64,000 bases of DNA from Verrucomicrobiota bacterium (GTDB taxonomy: Bacteria > Verrucomicrobiota > Verrucomicrobiia > Limisphaerales > UBA1319), in the NCBI GenBank assembly GCA_022711435.1, contig JAKLFB010000020.1:1-64000 (forward strand), written 5' to 3'. Shown here one piece after another: positions 62,171 through 64,000 of this stretch. A program made the translations under genes and the position numbers. Position 1 is the first letter of the stretch; every line of letters starts with the position of its first letter. The notes under the pieces were generated by a model that saw nothing but the letters and a program-made list of their open reading frames with translations, searched no databases and was not told where the DNA came from.

Positions 62171-62340
62171 AGATCGCAACATGGATCGTGCGGGCGGCGG
62201 GCCTGGGCTTGACCATCGTGCCGGCGTGTCTGCACTACGGGGCCGGCTTGGGGGCGGGCGCAATGCGGCATCTGATGCTGGCGGGGGCGGTCCTATGGTT
62301 CGGCGCGGTTCTGTGGGGCGAGGGGGTGCGGCGGAGGTAG
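62167..62340 (+). CDS. 57-aa membrane peptide coupled to the NCS1 transporter
   Basis: Two predicted membrane segments (IVRAAGLGLTIVPACLHYG and MLAGAVLWFGAVLW), basic end GVRRR. ATG overlaps the transporter stop (ATGA), so it is translated with it; possible accessory subunit. Its last 48 bases overlap the 3' end of trpA on the other strand. Real existence is likely but unproven. Confidence 0.6.
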   Translation: MKIATWIVRAAGLGLTIVPACLHYGAGLGAGAMRHLMLAGAVLWFGAVLWGEGVRRR

Positions 62341-63162
62341 CGATGGGCTGCCGGCCTCGAGGGTGGAGCCCTTCACGCCGTGGACGAACGCGCGGACTTG
62401 GCCGGCGACCTGGTCGACGAGATCGGGGCGGCCTCCGAGCCGTGCGATGTGGCTGACGATGGCGCTGCCGACCACGGCGGCGTCGGCTTCGGCGGCAGCG
62501 GCGCGGGCCTGGTCCGGATTGGAGATGCCGAATCCGACGGCGATGGGAAGGGCCGTATGGCGCCGGATGCGAGCGACCTGGTCGGCCAGGTTGGCGGCGA
62601 GGCGATCCTGCATGCCGGTGACGCCCTCGCGAGAGACGCAGTAGATGAATCCGCCGGCATCCTGCACGATGCGTGCGACCCGCGTTTCAGGGGTGGTGGG
62701 AGCAACCAGGGAGATGGGGCAGAGGCCCGCCTGGCGCATCCATGGTCCGTAATCGCCGGCTTCCTCAGGGGGCAAGTCCAGGACCAGGAACCCGTCGACG
62801 CCGGCCGCCGCGGCGTCCTGGATGAACTCGTGCAAGCCGCGGCGGAAGATGAGGTTCGAGTAGAGGTAGAGAACGATCGGGATCTCGGAGCGGGCGCGAA
62901 TGGACTGGACGGCCTCGAGGACCTTGCGGGGTGTGGCGCCGGCGGACAGGCCGCGCTGGGCGGCGAGCTGGTTGACGACGCCATCGGCGAGGGGGTCGCT
63001 GAACGGAACGCCGAGCTCGAGGACATCGACGCCGGCCTGGTCGAAGGCCAAGGCCAGCCGACGGGTGGTCTCGAGATCAGGATCGCCTGCGCCGATGTAG
63101 ATGATCATCCCTTTCTGGCCCCGGGCGCGAAGCTGCTCGAACCTTCTCTCGATACGATTCAT
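62293..63162 (-). CDS. trpA: Tryptophan synthase alpha subunit
   Basis: Cleaves indole-3-glycerol phosphate to indole and glyceraldehyde-3-phosphate. 289 residues, about 20 more than usual because of a C-terminal Pro-rich tail (PSLPPPHPLAPQNRAEP). Catalytic Glu49 and Asp60 lie in LELGVPFSDPLADG exactly at the family positions; YLYSNLIFRRGL, GFLVLDLPPEEA, YCVSREGVTG and VGFGISNPDQA follow. No trpB is visible. Convergent and overlapping by 48 nt with the 57-aa peptide. Stands alone downstream of the pantothenate kinase on the same strand. Confidence 0.93.
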   Translation of the reverse strand: MNRIERRFEQLRARGQKGMIIYIGAGDPDLETTRRLALAFDQAGVDVLELGVPFSDPLADGVVNQLAAQRGLSAGATPRKVLEAVQSIRARSEIPIVLYLYSNLIFRRGLHEFIQDAAAAGVDGFLVLDLPPEEAGDYGPWMRQAGLCPISLVAPTTPETRVARIVQDAGGFIYCVSREGVTGMQDRLAANLADQVARIRRHTALPIAVGFGISNPDQARAAAAEADAAVVGSAIVSHIARLGGRPDLVDQVAGQVRAFVHGVKGSTLEAGSPSLPPPHPLAPQNRAEP

Positions 63163-63268
63163 AGGGGGAGGATGTCATTGGCGGCGGCCGAATTGAAGGA
63201 GGAATTGAAGATGGCCAACGTTGGGCGAGATGGTTGAGCGGGGGAGCCGAAGGGGCGGCCGCGCGGGT

Positions 63269-64000
63269 TCACTCCTCGCCCCCGGCGGGGGTGGCCAGGC
63301 GGAGTCCTTCGAGGGTGAGACGGGGATCGACGGCTTGGATTTCGGGCAGGCCGCGGGCGATGAGGGCGGCGCAGCCGCCGGTGGCGATGACGCGCGGGCG
63401 GCGGCATCCGAGCTCGAGGCGGATCTGGCGGAGCAGCTCGCGGATCAGTCCGCGGTAGCCATGGACGGCGCCGATCTGCATGGCTTCCCGGGTGCTGCGG
63501 CCGATGGCGTGCGGGACATCGCGGATGGCGATGCGGGGGAGGAGAGCGGTTCGGTCATGGAGGTACTCGGTCATGGCGGCCAGGCCGGGGGCGATGACCC
63601 CGCCGATGTAGCACCCGCCCGGATCGACCACATCGAAGGTCACGGCCGTGCCGAAGTCGATGACGATGGCGGGGCAGCCGTAATGATGGCGCGCAGCCAG
63701 GGCGTTGGCGAGGCGATCGGCGCCGATGGTTTGGGGGTGGGGATAGCGGATGCCGAGGCCGGGGATGGTTTGCCAGGTCAGCTCGAAGGGGGCATGGCCG
63801 CAGAGACGGCGCGCCCATTGGGCGACGCGGGGCGTGACGCGGGGGACGACGCTGCAGATCGAGCAGGACCGGATGGAGCAGGAGCCGGTGAAGGCGCGCA
63901 GGGCGCGGCCGGCGCGCGGGGCCAGCCAGGAGCGGGTGGGGACTTGGGCGGTCCGGATCACTCGACGGTCATCGGCAAGGCCGAGGTGGGTGTGGGTGTT
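63269..64000 (-). CDS. coaX: Type III pantothenate kinase, 5' end outside window
   Basis: Phosphorylates pantothenate, first step of CoA synthesis. 243 codons are present; the frame runs off the right edge, where it reads NTHTHLGLADD, the residues after the D-x-G-N-T motif, so only a few N-terminal residues are missing. The core has GIRYPHPQTIGADRLANALA, VIDFGTAVTFDVVD (second Asp) and GGVIAPGL. The end ATGGCAALIAR fits the ASKHA fold. Next to trpA, 107 nt apart, same strand. Confidence 0.9.
   Translation of the reverse strand, partial: NTHTHLGLADDRRVIRTAQVPTRSWLAPRAGRALRAFTGSCSIRSCSICSVVPRVTPRVAQWARRLCGHAPFELTWQTIPGLGIRYPHPQTIGADRLANALAARHHYGCPAIVIDFGTAVTFDVVDPGGCYIGGVIAPGLAAMTEYLHDRTALLPRIAIRDVPHAIGRSTREAMQIGAVHGYRGLIRELLRQIRLELGCRRPRVIATGGCAALIARGLPEIQAVDPRLTLEGLRLATPAGGEE

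Overview
The window is high-GC bacterial chromosome. A planctomycete/verrucomicrobial-type (PVM) microcompartment operon, many giant secreted proteins ending in a short ...FYRL-like domain, delta-60 and RCC1 repeats, and a cohesin/dockerin pair point to a member of the Verrucomicrobiota or a close PVC relative. No rRNA or tRNA gene was recognised, so the placement is inference from gene content.

Layout. 1-6.1 kb: two secreted proteins, an SdrD B-like repeat protein cut by the left edge and a GEVED/DUF11-type protein. 6.07-6.83 kb: an array of about eight 100-bp tandem repeats. 6.9-10.3 kb: a gingipain-like C25 peptidase. 10.3-13.4 kb (minus): a translationally coupled HlyD/FtsX-permease/ATPase export system. 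13.5-15.3 kb (minus): two SDR enzymes. 15.5-24.1 kb: a DeoR-family regulator divergent from an 11-gene microcompartment operon (PduL, three BMC-H, three BMC-P, an acetate-kinase-family protein, CoA-acylating aldehyde dehydrogenase, class II aldolase and an unnamed barrel-like protein). The expected pathway is cleavage of fuculose-1-P/rhamnulose-1-P to lactaldehyde and DHAP, oxidation of lactaldehyde to an acyl-CoA in the shell, then acyl-phosphate and ATP. 24.1-25.6 kb: dispersed and tandem intergenic repeats.

25.6-44.5 kb holds secreted polysaccharide- and surface-related functions. A 1731-aa cohesin/RCC1/delta-60 protein is divergent from a 1434-aa dockerin/PKD/FN3 protein. Next come two related proteins carrying four copies of an unrecognised DFG...YLGVLR module (one fused to an SGNH-type hydrolase), a GH51 arabinofuranosidase and a sodium:solute symporter. 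44.5-51 kb is a genomic island with decayed genes: a toxin-antitoxin-SecB-like chaperone operon with a truncated trypsin-like fourth gene, several gene remnants, and a 732-aa EF-hand membrane protein.

51-60.6 kb is a type I restriction-modification locus (half-length S, HsdM, HsdS, HsdR, YgjP-like metallopeptidase) with two insertions between HsdS and HsdR: a gene broken by an in-frame TGA, and an Abi_2/AbiF-like HEPN protein preceded by a promoter and a compact terminator-like RNA. 60.7-64 kb: an NCS1-type transporter coupled to a 57-aa membrane peptide, then trpA and a type III pantothenate kinase on the minus strand, the last cut by the right edge.

The most interesting signals are the putative small RNA in front of the AbiF-like gene (55.35-55.45 kb), the unnamed microcompartment protein (22.76-24.13 kb), the repeated secreted module (36.2-40.9 kb) and the toxin-antitoxin-chaperone-protease operon (44.9-46.8 kb). 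All family names come from motif recognition by eye; no database search was run.
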